Assembly: GCF_015680405.1 (NCBI RefSeq)
Contig: NZ_JADLJS010000021.1
Coordinates: 1-64,000, forward strand
Direction: 5' to 3'
DNA length: 64,000 nucleotides
Source: Pseudomonas pudica
Lineage (GTDB): Bacteria > Pseudomonadota > Gammaproteobacteria > Pseudomonadales > Pseudomonadaceae
A program made the position numbers and the translations under genes. Shown piece by piece: positions 45,663 to 54,658 of the stretch. Within the stretch, counting starts at the first letter, position 1; the number at the start of each line of letters is the position of its first letter. The notes below the pieces were generated by a model that was not told the origin of the DNA, searched no databases, and worked only from the letters and a program-made list of their open reading frames with translations.

Positions 45663-47573
45663 ATGTTCTACCTGCCTTTGCCCAGCGACCAGGCCGACCG
45701 CCTCGCCAGCGAGCCCACCACCGATTTCTTCACCACAGCCAGCGTCCTCGACGCTGCCGCAGTGCTGTTCGTGCAGAACCTGCCGCGCCAGTCCGCCACC
45801 GCCTCCGCGGATGCGCAGGAGCGTCGCTTTGCCGAAATGGTGCGTATTGCCAACGAGGTCGAAGGCGCCGCGCCGGGGCGCTTCCAGGGCCAGGTAGCGC
45901 AGCACTTCGATCGCGAAGCCTTCGCCATGGGCCTGGGCATGCTGGGCGAAAACGGTATCGCACTGCTGTCGACCGAGGTGCAGTATCAGGCCGACGAGCT
46001 GCTGGACGCCGAGGGCCACTGGAACTTCCAGTTCGCCGACAGCTACCGCCAGCGGGCAACTCCGCTGCACCCGGTGTACCTGCCGTCACTGGCCAGCGAC
46101 CTAATGCTCAGCGACCAACAGAACCGCCTGCTGCGCGAATTCCTCAGTGGTATCGATGAGTCGGTGGCGGTACAGGGCTTTGCCGGCACCGGCAAGACCT
46201 TCCTGATTCACCAGTTCGCCAGGCTGCTCGAGCCGCAGCGTACGCTGTTGCTGGCCTTGACCGAAGGCCAGCTGCGCGCGCTGCAGGCGCGGGTCAAGGA
46301 CGCCGCTGCCTACACCGCGCTGACCTTTGGCCAGTTGGCCGACGAGTTGCTCAACCGCGACCTCACCAACAATGGCTGGCGCCTGCGCGACCCGTATCGC
46401 ACCAAGCTTTCGTGGCGCCCGCAGGATGCGCAGGTGGTACGTTGGCTGGCCATCCCCGACATCGGCCCGCTCGCCGCGCGCGATGTGGTTGCCTTGTGCA
46501 TCCGTGCGGTACGCACGTTCTGCCACAGTGCCGACACCCAGCTGCAGTTGCACCACCTGCCCTGGGCCGGGCCGGGGACCACGCCACTGGACCAGGAAGT
46601 GTTGCTGGAAAAGGCACGGCTGTACTGGCAGGAGCTGATTCGCCCGTCGGCACGAGAAATCCAGTTGCCGGTGCGCGACTACCACCGGGTCAAACTGCTG
46701 TCGCTGACCGGTCATGTGATCGACAGCCGCTACACCCATGTCATCGTCGACGAGGCCCACGAGCTGTCGGCACCGATGCTTGCCGTGCTCGACCGCAGCC
46801 CGCAGTCGATCATTGCCCTGGGTGACGAACTGCAGAATCTCAACGGCCTCAGCGCGCATCATGGCGGCTTCATCCGCCAGCGATACATCGACCACTCACT
46901 GCGGGCCGGCCCGGCGATGGACAACGTGCTCAACCCGCTGATCCAGGCCCACCCGGCGGCGATCCAGGCAGCCTTCAGCGGCAGCGCCGAGCATTACACC
47001 CGGGTCAGCTTCTTCGATGCGGTAACGGTGCCGGAACAGCCCACGGCGTTGATCGTCGACGATGAGTGGGGCCTGTTTGGCTGGTTCCAGCGCCTGACCC
47101 ACCAGGGCGTGCCGTTCGTGCTGCTGAAAAGCGCGCGCAAGGACTTCGAGCTGTTCGTCGAAGACTGCATCGAGTTGTACCGCCATGGCACCCGGCCGCG
47201 TCACCCGATGCTGTTCCGCTATGCCAGCTGGCAGGCGCTGGAGCAGGACAAGGGTGATGACAAGGCGTTCGTCGCCGTGGCCAACATGCTGCGCAAGGGC
47301 TACACGCCAGAGCACTTTGCCAGGGCCAAGAGCCGTTACCGCTGGGACAAGGCACCCAAGCTGTTCCTGGGGCGGGTGCGGGATGTGAAGAACATGGAGT
47401 TCGCCCGGGTGATGGTGTCGCCGGAGCTGATGGTGGTGCCGCAGGTGGCGGGGAACCGCAATGAGCGGGCGCGGATGCTGGCGGGGTTGTATACCGCCTG
47501 TTCGCGGGCGCGGCATGAACTGATCGTGCCGGGTGGGATGCTGGACTGGGTCAAGGACCAGGTTCGCGATTGA
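45663..47573 (+). CDS. Superfamily I helicase-like ATPase (UvrD C-terminal type)
   Basis: This 636-aa protein has Walker A GFAGTGKTFLIHQF near residue 173 and Walker B HVIVDEAHEL. It has later SF1 motifs (ALGDELQNLNG, and a C-terminal GLYTACSRARHELIV motif VI block). The first 150 residues (MFYLPLPSDQADRLASEPTT) match no domain I know. It may be a DNA helicase of unknown pathway. ATG 45663 has a GAGG site; a GTG two codons upstream is part of it. Confidence 0.85.
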   Translation: MFYLPLPSDQADRLASEPTTDFFTTASVLDAAAVLFVQNLPRQSATASADAQERRFAEMVRIANEVEGAAPGRFQGQVAQHFDREAFAMGLGMLGENGIALLSTEVQYQADELLDAEGHWNFQFADSYRQRATPLHPVYLPSLASDLMLSDQQNRLLREFLSGIDESVAVQGFAGTGKTFLIHQFARLLEPQRTLLLALTEGQLRALQARVKDAAAYTALTFGQLADELLNRDLTNNGWRLRDPYRTKLSWRPQDAQVVRWLAIPDIGPLAARDVVALCIRAVRTFCHSADTQLQLHHLPWAGPGTTPLDQEVLLEKARLYWQELIRPSAREIQLPVRDYHRVKLLSLTGHVIDSRYTHVIVDEAHELSAPMLAVLDRSPQSIIALGDELQNLNGLSAHHGGFIRQRYIDHSLRAGPAMDNVLNPLIQAHPAAIQAAFSGSAEHYTRVSFFDAVTVPEQPTALIVDDEWGLFGWFQRLTHQGVPFVLLKSARKDFELFVEDCIELYRHGTRPRHPMLFRYASWQALEQDKGDDKAFVAVANMLRKGYTPEHFARAKSRYRWDKAPKLFLGRVRDVKNMEFARVMVSPELMVVPQVAGNRNERARMLAGLYTACSRARHELIVPGGMLDWVKDQVRD

Positions 47574-47608
47574 GGCCCCTCGGGCTGCTTTTTCAGCCCT
47601 TCAAAGTC

Positions 47609-47699
47609 CTTGTGGGAGCGGGTTTACCCGCGAACACCGGCGCAGCCGGTGCCAGGCACCGTGTCGCCTGATTCGCGGGTAAACCCGCTCCCACAGGGC
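47609..47699. repeat. REP pair
   Basis: This is a GTGGGAGCGGGTTTACCCGC unit and its inverse (GCGGGTAAACCCGCTCCCAC) around a CCGGCGCAGCCGG hairpin. It lies between the convergent helicase-like and aldehyde dehydrogenase genes, so it may act as a bidirectional terminator. Confidence 0.87.
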
Positions 47700-47724
47700 C
47701 GCAATGCGGCCCCTGAGCATCGGA

Positions 47725-49110
47725 TCAGTTACGGTCCAGCCACACAGTCTGGGCATTGGTGAACTCACGCACGCCAAAGTGCGACAGTTCACGCCCGAAG
47801 CCGCTTTTCTTCACCCCGCCAAACGCCACGCGAGGGTCGGAAGCGCAATAGCCGTTGATGAACACGCCGCCGGTATCCAGCGCCGCGGTCATGCGCTCGG
47901 CCAGCGCGTAGTCGGCGGTATAGATGGTCGAGGCCAGGCCGAACTCGCTGTCGTTGGCCAGCTCCACCGCATGCTCCGCATCACGTGCGCTGATGATCGC
48001 CGCCACCGGCCCGAACAGCTCCTGCTTGAACGCAGTCATCTGCGGGGTGACGTTGGCGAACACGGTCGGCGCGTAGAAGTTGGCAACGCCATCGACCTTG
48101 TGGCCGCCCAGCAGCAGGGTGGCGCCTTCGGCGATGGTCGCCTGGACCTGGCCATCCAGCTCGTCGCGCAGGTCGTAACGGGCCATCGGGCCGATGTAGG
48201 TATCTTCTTCCAGCGGGTTGCCGACCTTCAGCTCGCGGGTGGCCTCGACGAACTTGCGGGTGAATTCGTCAACGATGCTTTCCTCGACGATCAGGCGCTT
48301 GGCCGCAGCGCAGACCTGGCCGGTGTTCTGGTATCGGCCGATCACGGCTGCTTTCACGGCGGCATCCAGGTCGGCGTCGGCCAGCACGATGAACGGGTCG
48401 GAACCGCCCAGCTCCAGCACGCACTTCTTCAGCGCCGCGCCGGCTTGCGCACCAATCGCCATGCCGGCACGCACGCTGCCAGTCAGGGTCACCGCGGCGA
48501 TGCGCGGGTCGTTGATGGCTCGGGTGACGCCGTCCGGGGTCACGTTCAGCACTTCGAACACGCCTTCCGGCAGGCCGGCATCCTTGAACAGCTCGCCCAG
48601 CAGGTAGGCACTGCCCATCACGTTCGGCGCATGCTTGAGTACATAGGTGTTGCCGGCCAGGATCGCCGGCACTGCGCCGCGCAATACCTGCCAGACCGGG
48701 AAGTTCCACGGCATCACGGCCAGGATAGGGCCCAGCGGGCGGTATTCGATGCGGGCTTTGTCGACCTGGGTCGGCTCGGCGGCGAGCATGGCCGGGCCAT
48801 GTTCGGCGTACCAGCGGCACAGGCCGACGCACTTGCCGACTTCACCACGGGCCTGGGCGACAGGCTTGCCGATTTCGCGGCTGATCATTTGCGCGAAGGC
48901 TTCGGCCTTGGTTTCGAGGGTGCTGGCCAGGGCAAGCAGGTACTCGCTGCGCTGACCCAGCGACACCTGGCGCCACTGGCGGTAGCCAACCTTGGCGCGT
49001 TGCAGCGCCGCTTCCAGTGCGGCGTCGGTGTCGAACGGGTAGGCGCCGATCTGCTCGCCGCTGTACGGGTCGAGGGAGATGGCGTGGGTCAGGCTGCTGA
49101 TCGCGCTCAT
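47725..49110 (-). CDS. NAD(P)-dependent succinate-semialdehyde dehydrogenase-like
   Basis: This 461-aa aldehyde dehydrogenase has catalytic Cys267 in QNTGQVCAAAKR, the general-base Glu in LELGGSDPFI, and MPWNFPVWQVLRG. It is of the short Sad/YneI type rather than the 480-aa GabD type. It oxidises succinate semialdehyde or a similar aldehyde from polyamine/GABA breakdown, fitting the neighbouring polyamine genes. The LysR gene at 49218 is divergent, with a gap of 107 bp. Confidence 0.9.
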   Translation of the reverse strand: MSAISSLTHAISLDPYSGEQIGAYPFDTDAALEAALQRAKVGYRQWRQVSLGQRSEYLLALASTLETKAEAFAQMISREIGKPVAQARGEVGKCVGLCRWYAEHGPAMLAAEPTQVDKARIEYRPLGPILAVMPWNFPVWQVLRGAVPAILAGNTYVLKHAPNVMGSAYLLGELFKDAGLPEGVFEVLNVTPDGVTRAINDPRIAAVTLTGSVRAGMAIGAQAGAALKKCVLELGGSDPFIVLADADLDAAVKAAVIGRYQNTGQVCAAAKRLIVEESIVDEFTRKFVEATRELKVGNPLEEDTYIGPMARYDLRDELDGQVQATIAEGATLLLGGHKVDGVANFYAPTVFANVTPQMTAFKQELFGPVAAIISARDAEHAVELANDSEFGLASTIYTADYALAERMTAALDTGGVFINGYCASDPRVAFGGVKKSGFGRELSHFGVREFTNAQTVWLDRN

Positions 49111-49217
49111 GGCGGGACACTCTCGTTGTTGTGGAACCGTGACGCCAGACTAGTGGGCTATGGCTTTAATGAAAACTGAATAATAATGAGCGAAACATTC
49201 ACGTTTGGAGAAAGGCT

Positions 49218-50084
49218 GTGGACCTGGTGCAACTGGAGATCTTCAAGGCTGTGGCAGAACAGGGCAGCATCAGTGCCGCCGCGCAGCATATCCATCGGGT
49301 GCCGTCGAACCTGACCACGCGTATCAAGCAACTGGAGGAGGACCTGGGCGTGGAGCTGTTCATCCGCGAAAAGAGCCGCCTGCGCCTGTCCCCCGCGGGC
49401 TGGAACTTCCTCGAGTACACCCGGCGCATCCTCGACCTGGTGCACGAGGCGCGGTTGACCGTGGCCGGTGAAGACCCGCAGGGCACCTTCGCACTGGGGT
49501 CGCTGGAAAGCACAGCGGCGGTGCGCATCCCGGCCTTGCTGGCGGCCTATAACCAGCGCTACCCCAAGGTCGACCTGGACCTGTCCACCGGGCCCTCCGG
49601 GACCATGCTCGAAGGTGTGCTGTCCGGGCGCCTGGTGGCGGCGTTCGTCGACGGGCCGGTGCTGCACCCGACGCTGGAGGGCATGCCAGTGTTCGAGGAA
49701 GAAATGATGGTCATCGCGCCACTCAACCATGCCCCGGTAACCCGCGCCCAGGACGTCAACGGCGAAAGCATCTACGCCTTCCGCGCCAACTGCTCGTACC
49801 GCCACCACTTCGAGAACTGGTTCGTGCAGGACCAGGCGGTGCCGGGCAAGATCCACGAAATGGAGTCGTACCACGGGATGCTGGCCTGCGTCAGCGCCGG
49901 TGCCGGCCTGGCCATGATGCCGCGCAGCATGCTCGACAACATGCCAGGTTGCAGTACCGTCAGTGCCTGGCCGATGTCGGAGGACTTCCGCTACCTGAAA
50001 ACCTGGCTGGTGTGGCGCCGGGGCACGGTATCGCGCAGTTTGAGCATGTTCGTGAAATTGCTCGAGGAAGGGCGCGCAACCTGA
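49218..50084 (+). CDS. LysR-family regulator (PtrR/NhaR-like)
   Basis: This 288-aa protein starts at GTG 49218 after a GGAGAAAGG ribosome site. It has an N-terminal HTH ([20 protein letters not shown] near residues 16-35) and a LysR substrate domain. This subgroup (YneJ/PtrR type) commonly lies next to Sad-like aldehyde dehydrogenase genes, as here, and regulates them. Confidence 0.92.
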   Translation: MDLVQLEIFKAVAEQGSISAAAQHIHRVPSNLTTRIKQLEEDLGVELFIREKSRLRLSPAGWNFLEYTRRILDLVHEARLTVAGEDPQGTFALGSLESTAAVRIPALLAAYNQRYPKVDLDLSTGPSGTMLEGVLSGRLVAAFVDGPVLHPTLEGMPVFEEEMMVIAPLNHAPVTRAQDVNGESIYAFRANCSYRHHFENWFVQDQAVPGKIHEMESYHGMLACVSAGAGLAMMPRSMLDNMPGCSTVSAWPMSEDFRYLKTWLVWRRGTVSRSLSMFVKLLEEGRAT

Positions 50085-50209
50085 TTTTGCAGCACGATAT
50101 TCACACCAATGACGCGAATTTCATCCAGACGACCATGCATCTGCACGAACGCCGTTACGTCCGAAGGATCAGATAATAGGTAAGCCATCCTCGAAAGGAG
50201 GGTCGTACC

Positions 50210-50653
50210 ATGCGTAACCATCACTATGCCCTCGGCGCGGCACTGCTGGTCGCCTTGGCACTGCCATGGACCTTGGCGGCCGCCGCCGACCTCAATGCCC
50301 CCATCGACATGCAGGCCGTGCAATTGCAACAGCAGGAGCAGAACGGCGTCCGCTACCTGCAAGGCGGCATCGGCCAGGATGAAGCCAACGCCCTGCGCAA
50401 GACCCCGGGCTACGACCTGCACGTGGAACTTTCCACCGGCCCGGAAGGCAAGTTCCAGAGCGGTGCCACCGTCGACATCCAGAATGCACAGGGCCAGCCC
50501 GTGCTCAGCGTTACGGATGCCGGGCCGCTGCTGTATGTGCAGTTGCCTCCCGGCAAATACAAAGTGACGGGCAACGCCCAGGGTGAGACGGTGCAGCAAT
50601 TGGTGACCGTGAATGGCAAGACCCCCGCGACCGTGAACCTGAACTGGCGTTGA
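50210..50653 (+). CDS. Secreted hypothetical protein, carboxypeptidase-regulatory-like
   Basis: This 147-aa protein has a signal peptide (GAALLVALALPWTLAAAA). The mature part is a small beta-rich domain (SGATVDIQNAQGQPVLSV, then LLYVQLPPGKYKVTGNAQG), resembling the carboxypeptidase-regulatory/PEGA-like fold. The ribosome site AAGGAGGG is strong. Function unknown; periplasmic. Confidence 0.85.
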   Translation: MRNHHYALGAALLVALALPWTLAAAADLNAPIDMQAVQLQQQEQNGVRYLQGGIGQDEANALRKTPGYDLHVELSTGPEGKFQSGATVDIQNAQGQPVLSVTDAGPLLYVQLPPGKYKVTGNAQGETVQQLVTVNGKTPATVNLNWR

Positions 50654-50661
50654 TGGAAAAA

Positions 50662-50691
50662 CGGGCAGGAGTACGGATGTGCTCCTGCCCG
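50662..50691. terminator. Perfect 10-bp hairpin
   Basis: CGGGCAGGAG and CTCCTGCCCG form a perfect stem with a 10-nt loop. On the plus strand it is not followed by T residues and abuts the next ribosome site. On the minus strand it is followed by TTTTT, so it fits a terminator of leftward transcription better. Confidence 0.5.
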
Positions 50692-50707
50692 AAAGGAGCG
50701 CATCCCC

Positions 50708-51454
50708 ATGAGCCTGAATCTTCAGCTGGAGATGTTGGACGAGCGGGGCTATGTGTTGCTCCCCGATGTGCTCGAGCCCTTGCGTATCGCCTTGCTGCGC
50801 TGCGCTATCGATGACCTGCAGCCCATCCATTGGGATTACCAGGGGCTGCTGGAACACTACAAATGCGTTTTCAACCGCAACCCTTTGTGGCTGCCCTTTC
50901 TCGACCTGCCCCCGCTGATTGCCCTGGCCGAAGCGGCACTGGGCGCCGACTGCCACGTGATCGGCCAGACCGCCTGGCGCAGCCACCCGGGCTACCCCGG
51001 CATGGCCCTGCACCTGGACCATCTGCCCATGCAGTTGCCCGCCTGGCTGAGCGAGCGCGGCGACTTCATCCAGCCCCCACAGATTCTGACTGCGCAGTTG
51101 TACCTCAGCGATATCGACCATCACATCGGGCCGACCTGGATTGTGCCCGGCAGCCACCGCGCGGCTCGGCCTCCGCAGGCTGGCGAGCAACACTGGCAGG
51201 GCCGTGAGGCCCAGCCGGTGCTGTGCAAGGCAGGGGACGCGCTGGTGTTTCGCAGTGATGTCTGGCACAGCGGCGGGGCCAACTGCACCCAGTCACGCGA
51301 GCGCGACATGCTGCAAGTGCACTATGGCCGGCGCATGGTCGCGCAGAAGTTTTCGCCGTACCTGAACTGGCGCTTCAACCCGCAGGTGCTGGAGGAGGCC
51401 ACACCCAGGCAAAGGCGCCTGCTGGGTGAACACGAAGAGGCGGAATACGACTGA
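50708..51454 (+). CDS. PhyH-family (phytanoyl-CoA dioxygenase-like) protein
   Basis: This 248-aa Fe(II)/2-oxoglutarate oxygenase has probable iron ligands in MALHLDHLP and in the distal FRSDVWHSGGANCT block, with Arg after it. PhyH-family members hydroxylate diverse small molecules, and the substrate here is unknown. AAAGGAG precedes the start. It has no obvious operon partners. Confidence 0.87.
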   Translation: MSLNLQLEMLDERGYVLLPDVLEPLRIALLRCAIDDLQPIHWDYQGLLEHYKCVFNRNPLWLPFLDLPPLIALAEAALGADCHVIGQTAWRSHPGYPGMALHLDHLPMQLPAWLSERGDFIQPPQILTAQLYLSDIDHHIGPTWIVPGSHRAARPPQAGEQHWQGREAQPVLCKAGDALVFRSDVWHSGGANCTQSRERDMLQVHYGRRMVAQKFSPYLNWRFNPQVLEEATPRQRRLLGEHEEAEYD

Positions 51455-51650
51455 CCACTGCTGTTCGGCATGGCAGATGCTGGCGCAGGGTATTAGCCAA
51501 TGGTGGCAATTACTTTCAACTTTCTGTTTATCTGGTCGATAATCAGAAAAGTATTACTTCGTGTGACCGGTCTGGATGCATCCGGTCAGCGCATAAGCTC
51601 GAGGGGCCCAAGCCCCCACTTGCCGTATAGACCATCAGGAGAAGTCATTG

Positions 51651-52172
51651 ATGAAAACCCGTCTAGCAGCTTCGCTGGCTGCTGCAGTGCTGGCCTTTGC
51701 CGGAACAAATCTGGCTCAGGCAGCACAGGTGACCGGCGCCGTCGGCGCCACTGGCCAAGGCGACATGACCTACCGTATCGGCCTGTCGTTCGACTGGGAC
51801 AAGAAATGGCTGGAAAGCAGCACCGGTCACCTGACCGGGTACTGGGATGCGGCCTACACCTATTGGGAAGGCGGTGAGGCCAGTGGTGCGCACTCGCTGT
51901 CGTTCAGCCCGGTGTTCACCTACGAGTTCAGCGGTTTCACCTATACCCCGTACATCGAGGCCGGCATTGGCCTGGCGGCGTTTTCCAAGACCGATGTGGG
52001 CGACCAGCGCCTGGGCTCGTCGGTCAACTTCGAAGACCGCATCGGTTTCGGCCTGAAACTGCCGGGGGAGCAGAAGGTGGGGATCCGCGCCATGCATTAC
52101 TCCAACGCGGGGCTCAAGCAGCCTAACGACGGCATCGAATCGTACTCGCTGTTCTACAGCAAAGGGTTCTGA
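51651..52172 (+). CDS. pagL: PagL-type lipid A 3-O-deacylase
   Basis: This 173-aa outer-membrane beta-barrel has a signal peptide (AAAVLAFAGTNLAQA). The active-site area is HYSNAGLKQPNDGIES, with His and Ser of the catalytic triad, and the C-terminus ends YSKGF. It removes an acyl chain from lipid A, altering outer-membrane properties. ATG 51651 has an AGGAGA site. The size fits PagL (about 170-190 aa). Confidence 0.9.
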   Translation: MKTRLAASLAAAVLAFAGTNLAQAAQVTGAVGATGQGDMTYRIGLSFDWDKKWLESSTGHLTGYWDAAYTYWEGGEASGAHSLSFSPVFTYEFSGFTYTPYIEAGIGLAAFSKTDVGDQRLGSSVNFEDRIGFGLKLPGEQKVGIRAMHYSNAGLKQPNDGIESYSLFYSKGF

Positions 52173-52175
52173 GAC

Positions 52176-52280
52176 CGGGGGCCGCTTTGCGGCCCATCGC
52201 GACACAAGGCCGCTCCTACAGGAGATCGCGGTTTCCTTAGGAGCGGCCTTGTGTCGCGATGGGCTGCAAAGCAGCCCCAG
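52176..52280. repeat. Inverted pair of second-family REP-like repeats
   Basis: GGGCCGCTTTGCGGCCC-ATCGCGACACAAGG and the inverse (CCTTGTGTCGCGATGGGCTG with CAAAGCAGCCC) lie between the convergent pagL and TonB-receptor genes. Confidence 0.85.
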
Positions 52281-52286
52281 GAACGG

Positions 52287-54416
52287 TCAGAAGGTATACG
52301 AAACTCCAGCCTGCACCGTCCGCGGCGCACCCGGGTAGACGTAGTTGTTGAACGCGCCCTCGTCATAGCCCTTGTTGAACACGTTCTTCACGTCCAGGTT
52401 CAACCGCACGTGTTCGTTGACCTTGTAGAAGCTCAGCAGGTCGACCACGCTGTAGCGCTCCATTGTGTAGGTCGTGGCTGCCGTCTGGCCGGCCCGATCA
52501 TCCACGTACTTCACCCCAACCCCCAACCCCAGCCCCTTGGCCAGGCCATCCTGGAACTCGTAGGTGTTCAGCAGGCTGAAGCTGTTGCGCGGGATGTTGG
52601 CCAGGCGCGTGCCCTTGGGCAGGGTCGTATCCTGGGTCACTTCGGCGTCCACGTAGGCATAACCACCGATCACGCGCCACTCCGGCGTCAGGTTGCCGGC
52701 GATGTTGATGTCCAGGCCACGGCTGCGCACTTCGCCGGCCGCAATACTGTAGGTACCGGTTGGGTCGTTCGGGTCGCGCGCCAGGACGTTCTCCTTGACA
52801 ATGTGATAGATCGCCGCGTCGATACTCAGCTGGCGGTCGAGTGCCTCCCATTTCACACCCAGTTCGTAGGATTTGCCTTTTTCCGGGTCGAAGCCTCCGC
52901 CCCCGCTTGGTGTGCCTGTATTGGGCTTGAACGAGCGCGCGGTGTTGGCATAGACCGCAACCGTATCGGTCAGGTCGTAGATCAGGCCGAAGCGTGGGGT
53001 GACGCCGTTTTCGCCTTTGCTGAAGTCGCGGTTTGCGGGCCGCTTGTCGTCGTAATCATGCTCGAAACGCTCGAAGCGTACACCTGCAAGTGCCTTCAGG
53101 CGCTCCGTCAGGGCCACCTGGTCCTGGATGAAATACGCCCAGGTCTCGAGCTTCTCGCTGTCCCAGGTTGTTGGTACCGCTGCCAGCTCCGGCCGTGGCT
53201 GGCCTAGTACCGGGTTGTAGATATCGACTGTGTAGGGCGCGGTGGAACGTCGAATGATCGAACTGTAGTGGTAGTTCTCGTACTCGACGCCGGTCAGCAA
53301 GGTATGGCTGAACGCACCTGTATCGAAATGCCCGGTGAGGTTCAACTGCCAGTCGCGGTCGGTCCACTCCAGCTTGCGGTAATTGAAGTTGCGCTGCAGG
53401 GTACGGCCATCTGCGGGGGCACTGGTGGCCTCTACAGCATTGCCTTTGAGTGAGCCATCGAGGTACTGGAAGCCTCCACCCAGCGTCCAGTTGTCGTTGA
53501 GCAGGTGTTCGAAGCGCACCTGAGCCATGTTGTTGTCATTGTGTAGCAGGTTGTCGCTGCCCTTTTCCCAGATATAGGTGTCCCGCGAGGCACTGCCGGT
53601 CTGGGTGGCGTAGCGGGTCAGGCCACGGTCCAGCGGGTGGTTGTTGCGCATGAAATCGCCCTCGAAGACGATCTTCGTACTGTCGTTTACCTGCCAGCTG
53701 AGCACCGGCGCAACGTCATAGCGCTCGCTTTCCACGTCGTCACGGAAGCTTTCGCCGCCTTCGCCCAGCAGGTTCAGACGGTAGGCCAGCGAGCCGTCCT
53801 GGTTCAGCGGCCCCGTGGCGTCCAGGGTCGCACGGTGCATGCCCTGGTCATCGAACTGGCTGCCCAGGGTGACCTTGGATTCCGGCAGCGGCTGCTTGCT
53901 GACCACGTTGAAGGTGCCGCCGGGGTCGCCACGGCCATACAGGCTGCTGGCCGGGCCACGGATCACTTCCAGGCGCTCGACGGTGTTGGCGTCGGGTGCG
54001 TTGGGGTAGCCGCGGTTGATCGGGAAACCGTTGCGGTAGAACTCGCCGGTGGTGAAGCCACGTACGGTAAAAGTGGTCAGGCCCTGGCCACCGAAGTTGT
54101 TGGCGCGGCCGACACCGCCGGCATAGTCCAGGCCGTCCTGCAGACGCGTGGCGCCGGTATCTTCCAGTACATCCTTGGGCACCACGCTGACCGATTGCGG
54201 GGTTTCGTGCAGGGCGGTGTCGGTGCGGGTGGCACTGGCCGAGCGGGTAGCCTTGTAGCCTTCGACCGGGCCATCGGCACGTTCGCTGTCGGCGCTGCTG
54301 GTGATGTTCAGGGCCTGGAGTTCGATCTGGGCGGGTTCGCCGAGCGGTTCAGGCTCGGCAAAGGCCAGCGGGGAGACAGCATGAAGCACACAAAGCGAAA
54401 CGAACGTGCGACGCAT
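52287..54416 (-). CDS. TonB-dependent siderophore receptor
   Basis: This 709-aa outer-membrane receptor has a signal peptide (CVLHAVSPLAFA), a plug domain (ETPQSVSVVPKDVLEDTGAT by parts, then GGQGLTTFTVRGFTTG and VIRGPASSLYGRGDPGGT), and a 22-stranded barrel ending in VQAGVSYTF. It has no long N-terminal signalling extension, so it is a transducer-less FhuA/FoxA-like ferric-hydroxamate-type receptor. A Fur-box-like site lies upstream. An in-frame start at 54461 is less likely. Confidence 0.93.
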   Translation of the reverse strand: MRRTFVSLCVLHAVSPLAFAEPEPLGEPAQIELQALNITSSADSERADGPVEGYKATRSASATRTDTALHETPQSVSVVPKDVLEDTGATRLQDGLDYAGGVGRANNFGGQGLTTFTVRGFTTGEFYRNGFPINRGYPNAPDANTVERLEVIRGPASSLYGRGDPGGTFNVVSKQPLPESKVTLGSQFDDQGMHRATLDATGPLNQDGSLAYRLNLLGEGGESFRDDVESERYDVAPVLSWQVNDSTKIVFEGDFMRNNHPLDRGLTRYATQTGSASRDTYIWEKGSDNLLHNDNNMAQVRFEHLLNDNWTLGGGFQYLDGSLKGNAVEATSAPADGRTLQRNFNYRKLEWTDRDWQLNLTGHFDTGAFSHTLLTGVEYENYHYSSIIRRSTAPYTVDIYNPVLGQPRPELAAVPTTWDSEKLETWAYFIQDQVALTERLKALAGVRFERFEHDYDDKRPANRDFSKGENGVTPRFGLIYDLTDTVAVYANTARSFKPNTGTPSGGGGFDPEKGKSYELGVKWEALDRQLSIDAAIYHIVKENVLARDPNDPTGTYSIAAGEVRSRGLDINIAGNLTPEWRVIGGYAYVDAEVTQDTTLPKGTRLANIPRNSFSLLNTYEFQDGLAKGLGLGVGVKYVDDRAGQTAATTYTMERYSVVDLLSFYKVNEHVRLNLDVKNVFNKGYDEGAFNNYVYPGAPRTVQAGVSYTF

Positions 54417-54479
54417 CGACGGTACGATCCTGGAGTAGGGCGCTGAGGACAGGGTGGGCAAGCGCCGAGAAACTACTAC

Positions 54480-54499
54480 GAATCATTATCAAATGCATT
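54480..54499 (-). promoter_or_regulatory. Fur-box-like site upstream of the TonB receptor
   Basis: Read on the minus strand, this stretch contains TTTGATAATGATT, close to the consensus GATAATGATAATCATTATC core. It lies 64-83 bp upstream of the receptor start, so iron repression is likely. Confidence 0.6.
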
Positions 54500-54550
54500 C
54501 TTTTTATGTGGCACTGGTGTACCAGATACCAGGTGGAATTTGTGCTGGAT

Positions 54551-54637
54551 TCTTCGCGGGCACGCCCGCTCCCACAGGTCATGCACAAAGCCTGAGCTTG
54601 TAACGATCCTGTGGGAGCGGGCGCGCCCGCGAATAGG
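54551..54637. repeat. REP pair
   Basis: TTCGCGGGCACGCCCGCTCC and the inverse GGAGCGGGCGCGCCCGCGAA are separated by about 35 bp. They lie between the TonB receptor and the Usp gene. Confidence 0.85.
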
Positions 54638-54658
54638 CCAGTTCAGGTGAAGCAGCAC

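Noticed and set aside
52251..53207. Plus-strand ORF opposite the TonB receptor
   Set aside because: Shadow frame starting in a repeat; no motifs.
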